Source: Dipteronia dyeriana
Taxonomy: Eukaryota; Streptophyta; Magnoliopsida; Sapindales; Sapindaceae
Length of the DNA stretch: 64,000 nucleotides
Reading direction: 5' to 3'
Assembly: GCA_032871835.1 (NCBI GenBank)
Contig: CM065299.1
Coordinates: 29,653,074-29,717,073, forward strand
The position numbers were made by a program, and so were the translations under genes. Below, in pieces: positions 1 through 10,448 of the stretch (position 1 is the stretch's first letter; each line of letters begins with the position of its first letter). The notes beneath the pieces were generated by a model that was not told the origin of the DNA, did not search any database, and saw only the letters and a list, made by a program, of their open reading frames with translations.

Positions 1-147
1 TTCAATTTCCTGTGTTTACATATTGTATGTATTAGTTCTGAAAAATAATTACGATCCAAAGTTCACTGGTCCTAAATACAGATTATGATCTGTATAAAAA
101 TTTTAAAACCTAGTTCCGCTGCGTGACTGGTGAACGAGGTTCCAACA
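1..147 (+). mobile_element. 3' end of a Copia-type LTR (LTR-S), cut by the window edge
   Basis: These bases match, with few changes, the last 150 bases of the solo LTR at 10449-12356, including the GGTTCCAACA terminus. The sequence after position 147 is internal gypsy DNA, homologous to element A3 near 39110-39300. A second LTR-S copy therefore probably interrupts element A1 here, although the left half lies outside the window. Copia assignment is inferred from the TGTTGG...CCAACA ends and general LTR style, as no coding region is attached. Confidence 0.75.
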
Positions 148-735
148 CAGTGTAGACCCCACCCTGGCTGGAACATCCAACAACTCCAAAAGAAACCACG
201 CTAGGAAGATACCCCGAATCCAAGAAGGTCAAGGGATTTTCAAGGTCGATCAGGGTTCCGTAGGGACCTCCTAGTCTGCTTAAATCATCTTCACCTAAGC
301 TGAAGTATACAATACCGTTCATCTACACGATGATCCCATAGTAGTCACGGTGCAAATCGCCAATTGTTTGGTCCACCCGTGCTGGTTTGACATAGGTAGC
401 AGTGTGGAAATCTTATTCAAAGACACCTTGAAGAAGCTCAACTTGAAGAAGTGGTGCTACAATAGTTGCACCACCCCTGTACGGCTTCACCTGGTATGTA
501 ATTGTACCAGTGGGATCAAAGATTTTGCTAGTGATCATTGGAACCGTACCACTCCAGCAGAATATAATGACAGACTTTGTTGTGGTTGACACCCCATCGG
601 TCTACAACGCTATTTTAGGAAAACCTTTCTTGTCGTCCCTCAAGGGGGTACTGTCAATCTACCACAACATCCTGAAGTTTCTGGTAGGGAACAAAGAAAG
701 AGAGCTACGTGGATATCAATAGGTTGTCCGTAAGT
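148..735 (+). pseudogene. A1 gag tail and aspartic protease remnant
   Basis: Bases 148-350 align with the end of the A3 gag frame (39110-39305), and 350-735 align with the A3 protease (39318-39660). The active-site segment reads DIGSSVEILFKDTL where A3 has DTGSSVDVLFKDTL, so the catalytic Thr is replaced by Ile. A frameshift near 500 splits the domain, and the second half reads VVVDTPSVYNAILGKPFL. In an active element this enzyme cleaves the Gag-Pol polyprotein. Here it is dead. Confidence 0.75.
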
Positions 736-1026
736 GCTACGCAATATCTACAAATCCTACCGCACTAGCGAAACAATGTGTGCAAGTAGCCGTGGTACAG
801 AGACTAGAGTAGATAGCGACAGACCTCGGGGTCCCGAAAACTACATAAGAGTTAACAGATGAACCAGAAAGTGCCATCCAGGATGAGGACAAAGCAGAGG
901 AAGACCGGGGATGGGGCAGTGGCCACCTCGTGGATAAATTATAAGAGATCCAAATCAGATGAGACGACCCATCCAGGGTAGTCAAAATTGACACCACCTT
1001 GGAACCAGGAATAAAGGAAGGCTTGA

Positions 1027-2312
1027 TTGAGCTCCTCTAGGACTACAATGATATATTCGCCTGGAGCCATGACGAGATGCCTGGGATCCCTATCTACATG
1101 GCATCTCACAGGTTGGAAATTGACCCTACCTTTAAGCCGGTCAAGCAAAAAAAGTGATATTTCAACACCGAAAGAAATACAACTATACATGTGGAGGTTG
1201 ATAAATTGATAAAAACTAGTTTTATCAGGGAATCACGATACCCTGACTGGATAGTGAATGTGGTGATAGTCACTAAAGCAAACGAGAAGTGGCGCATGTG
1301 CATTGATTACACCGACCTCAACCGTGCCTGCCCAAATGATAGTTTTCCTCTACCAAAAATTGACCAGTTAGTGGACTCTACCGTGGGAAACAAGCTCCTA
1401 AGCTATATGGATGCTTTTTCGGGGTACAACCAGATCATGATGCACCCCACTGACCAAGACAAGACTAATTTCATCACCCGACAGGGCCTTTACTGCTACA
1501 AAGTGATGCCTTTCGGCCTCAAAAATACAGGCGACACCTACTAACGCTTAGTCAACTAGTTGTTTAAGTCAAAGATAGAAAAGGACGATGGAGGTATTAT
1601 TTGACGACATGATCACCAAGTCCCATGTAGCAGAAGAGCACCAGGACCACCTCCATAGAACCTTCCAAATTCTAAGAGATAACCAGATGCGGTTGAACCG
1701 ATCCAAGTGTGTATTCGGGGTAATTATGGGCAAGTTTCTTGGCTACATGGTCCATGAGAGGGGTATAGAGGCCAACCCGGAAAATATCTGAGCTATATTG
1801 TACCTAGAGTCCCCTACCTCACTCAAGCACGTTCAGACTTTGACTGGTCGGGTGGCAGCGCTAAATCATTTCATCTCAAGACCAATGAATAATTGCTTTC
1901 CCTTATTCAGGTGATCAAATTGAGAAGAAACATGAAATGAGATCAGGAGAGCCAGCAGGCTTTCCAATCCCTCAAGATTTATCTAGCCAGCCCGCCGTTA
2001 CTGGTCAAGCCAGACCTTGGAGAGGAGCCATAGGTATCCGAGACAACTGTAAACAGGTTTTTAGTTAAAGAATGTAGGGATTGGGTCCAGCAACCTATCT
2101 ACTATGTAAGGCATGAGTCAACCAAGTCCGACAAAAATTATGTCCTCGAGAAGCTCGCATTCACCTTAGTGACCTCGGTAAGGAAGATCTGCCTCTACTT
2201 CCAGGTGCATACAGTAGCGCTAGTGACTGACCAACCCCTCTGCAAGTTCTTACAGAGGCTAGATATATCTAGAAGGCTAGTCATTTGAGATCTTGAGCTC
2301 ACACAGTTCAAC
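1027..2312 (+). pseudogene. A1 reverse transcriptase and RNase H remnant
   Basis: The reverse transcriptase fingers and palm are readable from 1191 to about 1960. Motifs include DLNRACPNDSFPLPKID, MDAFSGYNQI and MPFGLKN, the signature wording of plant Tat-type gypsy elements. The catalytic box reads LFDDMITKS near 1603, so both Asp residues remain. A stop at 1542-1544 and several later stops break the frame. The tether and RNase H follow in pieces to about 2312, including a recognisable tail around 2110-2300. The element could not make a functional enzyme. Confidence 0.8.
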
Positions 2313-2850
2313 TTGAAGTACAAAGCTAGAACCACCATCAAAGCTCAGGCACTAGCAGGCTTCATGGCAGAATTCTCAGCGCCACTCAATTTCGATGCTC
2401 TCATGAAGGCAGAGTCGAATTTAGAGAAAGGCCCAAGTATTGATGACTGGCCAACCAACTGCAATCCTTGGATCCTCTTCACTGATGGGGTATCTAGACA
2501 GAAAGATGGAGGAGCAGATATTATCCTTACAGATCCAGGAAAAGCGAAATGTTACCACAGCCTCAGGTTTGAGTTCAATACTACAAACAATGAAGCGGAA
2601 TACGAAGCCCTTATGGCAGGAATGAAGGTAGCCCTCAAGCTCGGGGCGGATTACTTGCATGTTAAGAGTGATTCCTAACTTGTCGTTAACCAGGTCACAG
2701 GTCTATACTAGGCTAAGAGGGATATCATGGCCTCCTATCTCAAACTTGTCCAATTGCTCATGAGCCAACTCAAATAATTCAGAATTAAGCAGATCCTGTG
2801 CCAACTAAATCACAAGGCAGACGTCTTAGCAAAGATAGCTGCCAATGAGG
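2313..2850 (+). pseudogene. A1 second (archaeal-like) RNase H remnant
   Basis: Position 2313 opens a 121-residue frame. From residue 50 it reads WILFTDGVSRQKDGG and then FNTTNNEAEYEALMAGMKVA. This Asp-rich start and NNEAEYEAL helix are typical of the extra RNase H that Tat-lineage plant elements carry between the ordinary RNase H and integrase. A stop at 2676-2678 ends the frame, and homology continues with further stops to about 2850. Confidence 0.75.
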
Positions 2851-2879
2851 GGAAAGCTCTACCTAAGGGAGTACCTCTC

Positions 2880-3820
2880 CAGGTGATCTCCAAATCTAGC
2901 ATAGCAGCAGGAAAAGAAATCTCTTTAGTAGATCGATCCCAATGTTGGAAGGACCTCATAGCCATCTACCTTAAGGAGGGAAGCTTCCAAAGGACCCCAG
3001 CCAAGCTCGTAAAGTCAAAAGGAATTTTGTTCGCTATTGCCTAGTAGACGAGTACCTCTACAAGCGGGGAAAATCTCTCTCTTTACTTCGGTGCCTACAC
3101 CGCGATGATGCCAGTTAGGCATTAAGAGAGGTCCACTCTAGGGACTGTGGGAGTCACACCCTTGGAGAAGCGTTAGCATACCAAATGCTTCACATGGGAT
3201 ACTATTGGCCAACAATTCATAAAGATACGAAGTCGTTTGTACAATCATGTGGACCGTGCCAAAAGGCCTAAAACTTGGACCACCTATCCCTAGAGCATCC
3301 ATCATCAATCAACTCACCTTACCCACTCATAATTTGGGGAATCGATTTGATCAGGCCTCTCTCTACCGTTCCAAGTCAAGCTAAGCACGCAATTGTTATA
3401 ATTGACTACTTCACTCGGTTGGTGGAAGCGGGGCCACTGTCCTAGATCACAGAGGAAAACACCATAAGGTTTGTTAAGACAAACGTAGTATGCAGGTTTG
3501 GTACCCAGATCGACATCATCACCGACCTCGGGAAGCAGTTTGACAGTGCTTGATTTTGAATTTTTTATAAGGATTTAGGAATCGACCTCCGCTTTGCCTC
3601 AGTAGCCCATCCTCAACCCAATGGCCTGGTTAAGGTTACCAACAAAACAATCAAAATGCTCTTGAAGAAGAAGCTCCAGTAGAAAAAGGGCAAGTGGGAA
3701 AAGGAGTTACTAGGCATATTTTGGGCCTACCGGACCACCAAAGGACCGTAACCGGAGAAACACCTTACCCTCTAGCTTTCGGGGTAAAAATTGTTTTACC
3801 GATAGAGTAAAAACACCTCT
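2880..3820 (+). pseudogene. A1 integrase remnant
   Basis: A zinc-binding region of the H2C2 type is recognisable from about 3080 to 3270, around the coding for CGPCQKA. The DDE core follows, with DYFTRLVEA-like coding near 3400-3430 and IITDLGKQFDS-like coding near 3510-3550. The WAYRTTKGP segment is near 3722-3750. The reading dissolves near 3820, where the sequence jumps to a minus-strand ORF fragment. A deletion has therefore removed the integrase C-terminus and the repeat block that should follow. Many stops are present. Confidence 0.7.
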
Positions 3821-3829
3821 GCCTCCAAG

Positions 3830-4150
3830 CTGGCTACTTGAGAGCATAAGGCCTTATTCTTCTCTGTCTGCTCTCTTGCTTTTGTCCTCCAGATGTTTCT
3901 TTCCATGCCTCGTCGCTCTAACCTAAGGGTTTCTTGATCGAGAGAGTGCTTCAACCTCTCCAGGTCACAACGTGTATCATCAATGCCTTCTCGATCTTAT
4001 CAAGGTTCAATTTCAATATTTTCACTACGCCGTTGGTCTGATTGATCTCTCTTCTAACCGTCTCCGCATCAGACTCGGTCTTTTCATCACGAGTTCTCAG
4101 TAAGGCCATCTGATGGCTCACCACCACATTGTACTTGAAAGTCTGTAACA
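3830..4150 (-). pseudogene. A1 antisense additional ORF, coiled-coil fragment
   Basis: A minus-strand frame at 3951-4151 starts TFKYNVVVSHQMALLRTRD and continues as charged heptad-like helix. The plus-strand additional ORF of A2 has the matching exon start at about 7545 (FKFQVAMGHQIASLRDR). Both are preceded by a TTACAG- or GTTACAG-type splice acceptor. It is thus a piece of the oppositely transcribed ORF that Tat-type elements carry 3' of pol. The flanking parts are deleted. Confidence 0.6.
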
Positions 4151-4217
4151 TACAACAACTAAGTCAGTCAACACCCAGTTACCAGTTATATGAGTGCCTG
4201 AATAATAGTAAAAAAGG

Positions 4218-5466
4218 TGTTAACGAGAAATTTGCTCAAGATGAGAAATTCTAATTAACACCCTTGAGACCACAACCACAGAGGAGATAGCCGGGGTCAG
4301 TACCTCAGATATCTGACCTGTTAAGATAGAAACAAATATTTGAATGATAATGTGATAGCGAATGGGAGCTTTACTATTGATCACTCGTGGTATATAGAAA
4401 TCTCTCACATACACTCACAATCTCTCTAGGACATAGGAGGGTGGCAACATTGTACTTGTCAAATAGTAGATACAATGATGGTCGTGTTCTGTTCACAGAA
4501 TTTAGGCCCTACTTAATCCTCTTTCTTTTTTTACTCTATTTCTGCCTCTTCTTTCTACATCATGCTTGGACCTATTTATACATGCTCCAAGTAGGTTTAA
4601 ACTCGTGAATCATCCGCCACGATTTAATGAATCCGTTCCTTCCTTATCAGGCGGGATCCTCTATTTGAAAGTCATTGACTTCGAGTAAATTACGGACTCA
4701 AGATTATCGTTGGAGGAGATAAGTTTGTTTCCTCTTTAGAATCAAATTATTGTCTTACACGTATGCAACATTTAATGGTTGTTATAACGTAGATATGATC
4801 TTGTGTGTAATCATGGCATGATTCTTCATGGAGGTCTTTGAGTTAGTCATTTTGTAGAGCGAGGTAGACACATGATTTAGTTATGGTCTCAGAAGCTTGG
4901 GACGACCTTGTGGGTACTTACTGGGGGTAGCATAGATTGGGCGAGATTCTTCTTTCATGTCTAGGTAGGCTACGGACGTCCCTTAGCGAATTAGCTATAG
5001 CATGAACCTGTTCCACTTAGAGGCTCTCTCTTCATATCTGATGGGGACAGCGGGCTTCTGAAGTGGCTGGTGGGTTTCTGGCTTAAGTTATGAGTTAAAT
5101 ATGACCTCGGGAAGCCTTGATCTGGAATGAACTCAATCTTATATGCATCGGGCTTCATTTCGAGTGCTTCTTGAGCTCGATGATCCTTCCTTGCTTTCAC
5201 GGGGTGGTTTTGGAGCCCGACCCTAGGAACTGAGGTTCCGGATAAGTGATCTAGAGAAACCAGGATTCCAGTGTTCGCGGAGGGCTGGACCCGGTTGTGC
5301 CTAGCTTGATCCCTGATAATTCTGAAGCTCGATGGCCCTTCCCTGCTTCTACGAGGTAGTTCAACGGCTCACACAGGGTCCCATAAATGGTGAATTTGGG
5401 CTTTGATTCGAGCTCGAAGAGTAAAAAAATTCTCTTTGATCCTCTAGCCAAATTTCACTATTAACA
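4218..5466 (-). mobile_element. Element A2 3' LTR (antisense, 1249 bp)
   Basis: Read on the minus strand, this runs from TGTTAATAGTGAAATTTGGC to CAAATTTCTCGTTAACA. It aligns with the A3 5' LTR (36066-37179) and the A1 3' LTR. The shared terminal wording includes the GGTGTTAA(C/T)T(G/A)GAATTTCTCAT block near the end. A TATAAATAG promoter-like box lies on the minus strand near 4569-4585. Immediately outside its 5' end, at about 5467-5481, is an antisense polypurine tract (minus-strand CAGAGGGGACTTT). This proves that it is the 3' LTR of an inverted element. Confidence 0.85.
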
Positions 5467-5869
5467 AAAGTCCCCTCTGACTTGAACACTGGTGGTAGAG
5501 TTAGGGTTGTAGTTAGATTCCTTATTTTTGAATTAGGAAATTTTCCGATACTAAAACATTACTGAGGATCTCGAATGAAATCTTTTCATTAATTGCTCAA
5601 GTGACATGGCCAGCACGGGCTGATGTACTCCTTAAAGAAATCTGGCTGTGTTACTACCCTCTCCATGGTTCGAGGTAATCTTCCTGAGGATTTCATCGAC
5701 GTCACGACCATCATATCCTCTATTTTAATTCAAACTCACTGCCTCTTCCTCATGCTTTCTTTCAATTTTGAATTTTTAGACTTCCTCTCTCTCGTTATCT
5801 TTTCCAGTTACGTAACTGTTTTTCATTTACCTTCAAGCCTTTTTCCTCCACCTTTAAGCCTTATTCATT

Positions 5870-8474
5870 ATGTCAAAAATTAGCCATGATTTTGTCGACT
5901 CCGTTGTTGATGGTACAGAGGTTTCTAGTCTTGCCCAAGGGAAGAGGGCTCGACGAGACCTAGATGGAGACGATTCTCCTGTCCCCGTAACGTCGTAGAT
6001 CGAACAAGAATGTGGCAATTGAGACTGGGTTTTCTAATCGACCAGATAACCCCATAAGCTTTGTTGATGAGGACTCCGGAGAGGAAAACATGGATGATGT
6101 TGCTGGAAAGGTCCAGGTCACGGTTGTTAGTCCTGCTCTGGAGAGGCGTCTCTCCTATGACTTGAAAGTCATTCCAGATTCCACCCTTGACCCGCAGTCG
6201 ATCAGCCATATGAGGTCCAAATATGGCATTCTTGATAGCGTCTCCCTCACAGTCCCTCATAGGAACTACGACGTCTTTAATCCACCAAAAGGTGTGCTCC
6301 TCATCCATGTCACAACTTTCGAGAACGAGGTGAGGCTACCCCTTCATCCTACCCTTCAGCAGGCTCTCATCGCCTTACAGCTAGCTCCCTTCCAGTTGAC
6401 ACCTGGCTTCTGGAGGCATCTGATCGGCTTCCTTATGTTTTGGAGGGAACAGTGCGAGTTAAGTAAGGTTACCCGGGAGCTGGGAGCCAGGAGCTGAGGA
6501 GCTAGCTTTCCTCTTTCAGATCGGGAGCTTGTTCGGGGTTCCTCGAGGCCAGTTTTATGTCAAGGCAAAGAACAAACTCAACCATATCATCCTGGTGCCT
6601 CCAGAAAAGACCCCGCTTGGAAAAAGGAGTGGATACTAGCGGGCAAGGATTGGGGGAGCTCGACCTTCATAAGCGGGCATGAGTTCGCGGTTCTAACCAC
6701 CTTCAATGATAAGCCCTCGTGGGGCCGAGATTCCTTGCCTACCGAATTTGAGGTGGTGCTGAAGGCCATCCTTGCTAGGAACTACTTGAACCTGAAGTTC
6801 CCGACTGCTGACCCTTTTGATTCTTATCGGGTAAACCGCTATCTACGAATATCCGATGCTACTCCTCGTAAGTACCTTGAACCAACAAGCTTTATGTCGT
6901 TGAATGGTTCAATTCTGATGGCTTTACCCTTTTTTTTTAACATTTTTTGTTGTTGCTCCAGCTTCCTGGGAAGCTCAGCAGGCTCGTACCCATTCATCTC
7001 ATGCTAGACTTCCCTAGGAAGCCCCATTGGCCACCTTGGAGAAAAGTGGGCCTACTTATCCAGCTAGGGTTTTGCCTGCTTCGGTTCCATCGCCTTCCCC
7101 CGTGAGCTCTAAGATGGCTATTCTTGCATAGCGGGCTGCTAGTGCTCTAAATAGAGGAGGGCCCACTCCCGAGATCGCTAATACGACCACCTTCGATCTT
7201 TCATCGGTGGTGCCTGCTACAGCTACTGCTCCTTCAGTCACATTACCCATTACCTCAACTGTTCCATCTACCCCCCAAGCAGTTCAGGCTTTAGGGGATC
7301 CCGAGGCTGGTATCTCTGAGGTTCCCCCTACTCGCCCCTACCATCAGTCGGGCTCGGTTGGTCAGGAAGAGGTTTTGAAGCAACTCGTTGCGTCCTACTT
7401 GGTGGTGAGCTTTTCAGGATGGCTTCAATGCCCGTAAATATCTTACTTACCAAGGGTTCTGCCCTCTTGGCCGAGGTAGTCATCGCCTTTTATTTTCTCA
7501 TGTAATAATTTGATCCATCATTTCCTAACTTGAATTCCCTTTACAGGCCTTCAAGTTCCAAGTAGCCATGGGTCACCAGATAGCTTCTCTCCGTGACCGG
7601 GCATCTTGAGCTGAAGCTGAATCTGAGCGAGCCATGGAATTATTGGCGCGGGCTCAAGCCTTAGTACAAGAGATAACCACTAGCCATAGGTGAATGGAAG
7701 CACAACTGGTCGAGCTTCTGTACGACCATGAGAGGTTGAAGCAGTATTTCAATCAAGAAACCCTTCAGTCTAAGTATCGAACCAGTCAGTGGGATAACTG
7801 GAAGGAAGAAGCGAAGGCTCTGGATGTTGAGAACCAAGATCTGCAGGCTCAAGTTGTAGAGCTTCAGGCTGAAATGGAAGCCTCTTTTAGCGAGGGGTAT
7901 TTCTGTACCTCTTTCCAAGTCACAAAACCCATCCCCCTCCCATTTGACCTCTCCAGTATCGCTGGCTCGGATAAAGAGGAAATTATGTCTCGGCCTGCAG
8001 AGATGTCTTACCCCGAAAATGATGAAGCGGGTCCTCCTACTGTGGATGGAGCTGAGAAGTGGCCTGAAAAACTAGATCTGCCTCCTTCTGTCTCGACCTT
8101 CCCAGTGTCAGGTCCCAGAGATTCCTCTAGAGGGGTTCAACCCACGGAGCCAGAAGGAGGCCTTACCGAAGCCCGAGATCCCTCTAAGGTGCCTTCAAGG
8201 GATGAGCCAACAGTGAGAGAGATCATGCCAGAGTCAATGCCCAACCTTCTTGATGTGGCCATACTACCAGAGGTCATGGCAGTGGTCAATGAGGTCTTGG
8301 AGAAGGACCCAATTGAGTAACAGAAAATCGAGGGGAATCCTCATTAAGAGGTGGCAGAGGCAGCTAACCAAGATGAGAGATGACCAAAAAGAAGGGCGGA
8401 AGGGGAAAGTCGTCCTAAGGGATGAGGAGCTGAAGAAGACCAGCAAGATGCAGAAGTTTGAATCCGTCTTCTAA
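5870..8474 (+). pseudogene. A2 additional ORF (putative gypsy-type 'Transposase_28' family), broken
   Basis: This ORF runs opposite to the A2 element. The ATG at 5870 gives 42 residues before a stop at 5996. Frame 6012-6494 then carries the family core: VRLPLHPTLQQALIALQ followed by LAPFQLTPGFWRHLIGF. A downstream piece (about 6735-6900) ends at a likely GTAAGT donor near 6868. Later exons carry a low-complexity Pro/Ser/Thr section (7207-7437), a coiled coil (7694-7900) and an acidic tail (to 8474). In plant Tat elements this ORF is recurrent but its biochemical role is unknown, and the 'transposase' name is historical. Stops at 5996, 6495 and elsewhere make this copy a pseudogene. Confidence 0.65.
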
Positions 8475-9236
8475 TGACTTGTTCTGAATGCCCAAAAAAT
8501 GGGGGTGGGCTCCCTTCTTGATTGTTGTAGCCTTAACAGGGGATAGACTCCCTATTCCGTTAATGAAAACTGACTTTAGGTCTTGTTCGCATTCTCTTCA
8601 ATGAATTTTGACTTAGTTGGCATGTGCTTGCTTAATTTCTGATCTTGATCTGGGTGCAGCCTCTTGACTTAACTTAACTTGGGAAAAGTAACAATATGGA
8701 AAAACTGCTTAAATGTGAAAGTAGACAGCTAGCTCGAGCTTTCCCCTTGCATGATTGCTAGCTAGTTCGTACCTGTCACAGTAAGCAACCACATGTAGCA
8801 GTAATAACTGGGATTTTAGAGTTTTAAGTAAAAGAGCTTTCGATTCTCGAGCCTCTCTAGGGGGTTATAGCCCGAGTGAGGCATCAGGGAGGGCTATCTA
8901 GCCATCTCCTAGCCTTAAGATCTGGATGGCAACTATGCTCTTACACTCAGACCCTTCTTGGCGGGGGGGTAGTGCTCGGTCAAGGCGTCAGGGATAGCGA
9001 TAGGGCTTCCCCGGCTAAACCCTGGTTTTGAGACGATAAGGTTGAATTTCCCATGTTGAACCAAATCATTGTAGAACATAGTTAAAGATGAAGAAAACAG
9101 ATTTTATTGATAAGAAAAAAAAATGGAGTACATTATTGCTGGTGACTAAAAACTAAGCGGAGGTAGCCTGTCACGAATCCCATGTTTAAGGGTTGAATTT
9201 TCTCAGGTGATCTGCATTCCAAGTATGATCGATGAG
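8475..9236. other. Non-coding A2 interval with one copy of the pol/aORF spacer repeat
   Basis: No coding signal is seen. Around 8860-9030 the minus strand matches the repeat unit that is amplified in A3 at 40507-41110. It includes CAAGAAGGGTCTGAGTGTAA and GCATAGTTGCCATCCAGATC. A2 thus carries essentially one unit where A3 has six or more. Confidence 0.6.
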
Positions 9237-9575
9237 TCAGCCATTCATGTTCTCGAGATTGTACGCCCCGTTACGAACCACCATATTTACAAAATAAGGT
9301 TCTTCCCAATTAGGTATCAGGACCCCGTCTGACCTCTTCATGTTATTCAATGTCACTTTCCTGAGAACTAGGTCCCCTTCCTTAAAGTTTCGGGCTTTAA
9401 CCTTCTTGTTAAAGTATCGGGCTTTAACCTTCTTGTTAAAGTATCTAGCAATCTTGGTCTGGTAAATTGCTACCTTCTTAACTACCCGATCTTGTTTTTC
9501 TTCCAAAAGATTTGAGCTAGCTCGGAGCTTGTCCTCGTTGCTTCCCTGTTCAAAATGTCCTCGGGGAGTCACCCT
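9237..9575 (-). pseudogene. A2 integrase C-terminal fragment
   Basis: The minus-strand frame reads GSNEDKLRASSNLLEEKQD, then KVAIYQTKIARYFNKKVKA, then GDLVLRKVTLN. This matches the integrase C-terminus of A3 (39990-40291) and B (25020-25337). A 30-base tandem duplication (about 9391-9450) repeats RYFNKKVKA. The upstream pol, gag and 5' LTR of A2 are missing. Beyond about 9575 the sequence switches to A1, so the first residues of the computed frame are not integrase. Confidence 0.75.
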
Positions 9576-10015
9576 CCACCAACCTCTCGATACTGTCACG
9601 ATCATAATTCAACATGATGACAGTAAATTTGAGTTTGGAAAACGAAAGGAGAAAGCTTGAGAACTGAGGAAGAAGGCTAAATGCAAAGGCTATGGCACTT
9701 TTCAAAATTTGAAAGAAGGGATTTTCAAAAGCATGAGAAGAGTGTGGAGAAGGTTGGGCTTATACAGAGGCGATCAGAAATAGTAGCGTGATCGAGGAGA
9801 TAAGATTTTCACCTTGATACCCGTATGTCGCCCAAAACGTCATTTTTTTCAAATGGAAAATCTGCCCTGGGTTGACACGTGGCCTCTACATTTAATGAAA
9901 AGATTTCTTCCCAGATTCTGGTGACCTATTTGAAAACGAAAAATTTCCTAAGCAAGATAGGAAATCTGACTCCAACCCCAAATCAACCTTTGGTGTTCAA
10001 GTCGGAGGGGACTTC
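9576..10015 (+). other. A1 3' untranslated region and polypurine tract
   Basis: This stretch joins the LTR at 10016. The purine run GTCGGAGGGGACTTC just before TGTTAACAG is the plus-strand priming tract. The same region is seen inverted beside the A2 LTR at 5467-5620. A short minus-strand reading begins at ATG 9615-9617 and probably marks the start of the A1 additional ORF. Nothing else is recognisable. Confidence 0.65.
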
Positions 10016-10448
10016 TGTTAACAGTCATTTTTGGTAAGGGGTCAAAGAGAAATTTTTCACTTGGCTAGAGCCCGGTTGAGAGCACCTCTAAACTCTAGAT
10101 AGGTCCCAGGTACCGCAGTCTACCCCGTTGTACCAGGTCTAGTACGACCCAAGGATCTCGACATCACTGTAAGAGCAGGATAAAGTTCTTGTTCCTTTAC
10201 GGACCCCCCATTTGGTACCTATACTCCACTACAACGATCTGCACTCCTGTCGAGGCTTGTATTCTACCTCTCTAACAGAAAGAAAGATGCCTACAAAACT
10301 CTTAGAAGATCATAAGGCTCTAGCAAGATTAACCAAGCACCTCGCCACCGGAATGGTACCCCAAAGTACCTCGCCAGAGTGACCAATCGAGCGCCATATC
10401 ACCAGAATGGTACTCCAGGATATCCTGCTAGCAGACTGTAACCTTGGG
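10016..10448 (+). mobile_element. A1 3' LTR, first part
   Basis: Begins TGTTAACAGTCATTTTTGG after the polypurine tract. The GGGGTCAAAGAGAAATTTTTCAC block is shared with A3 at 36083-36110. Interrupted at 10448 by the solo LTR-S and resumes at 12357. Confidence 0.8.
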
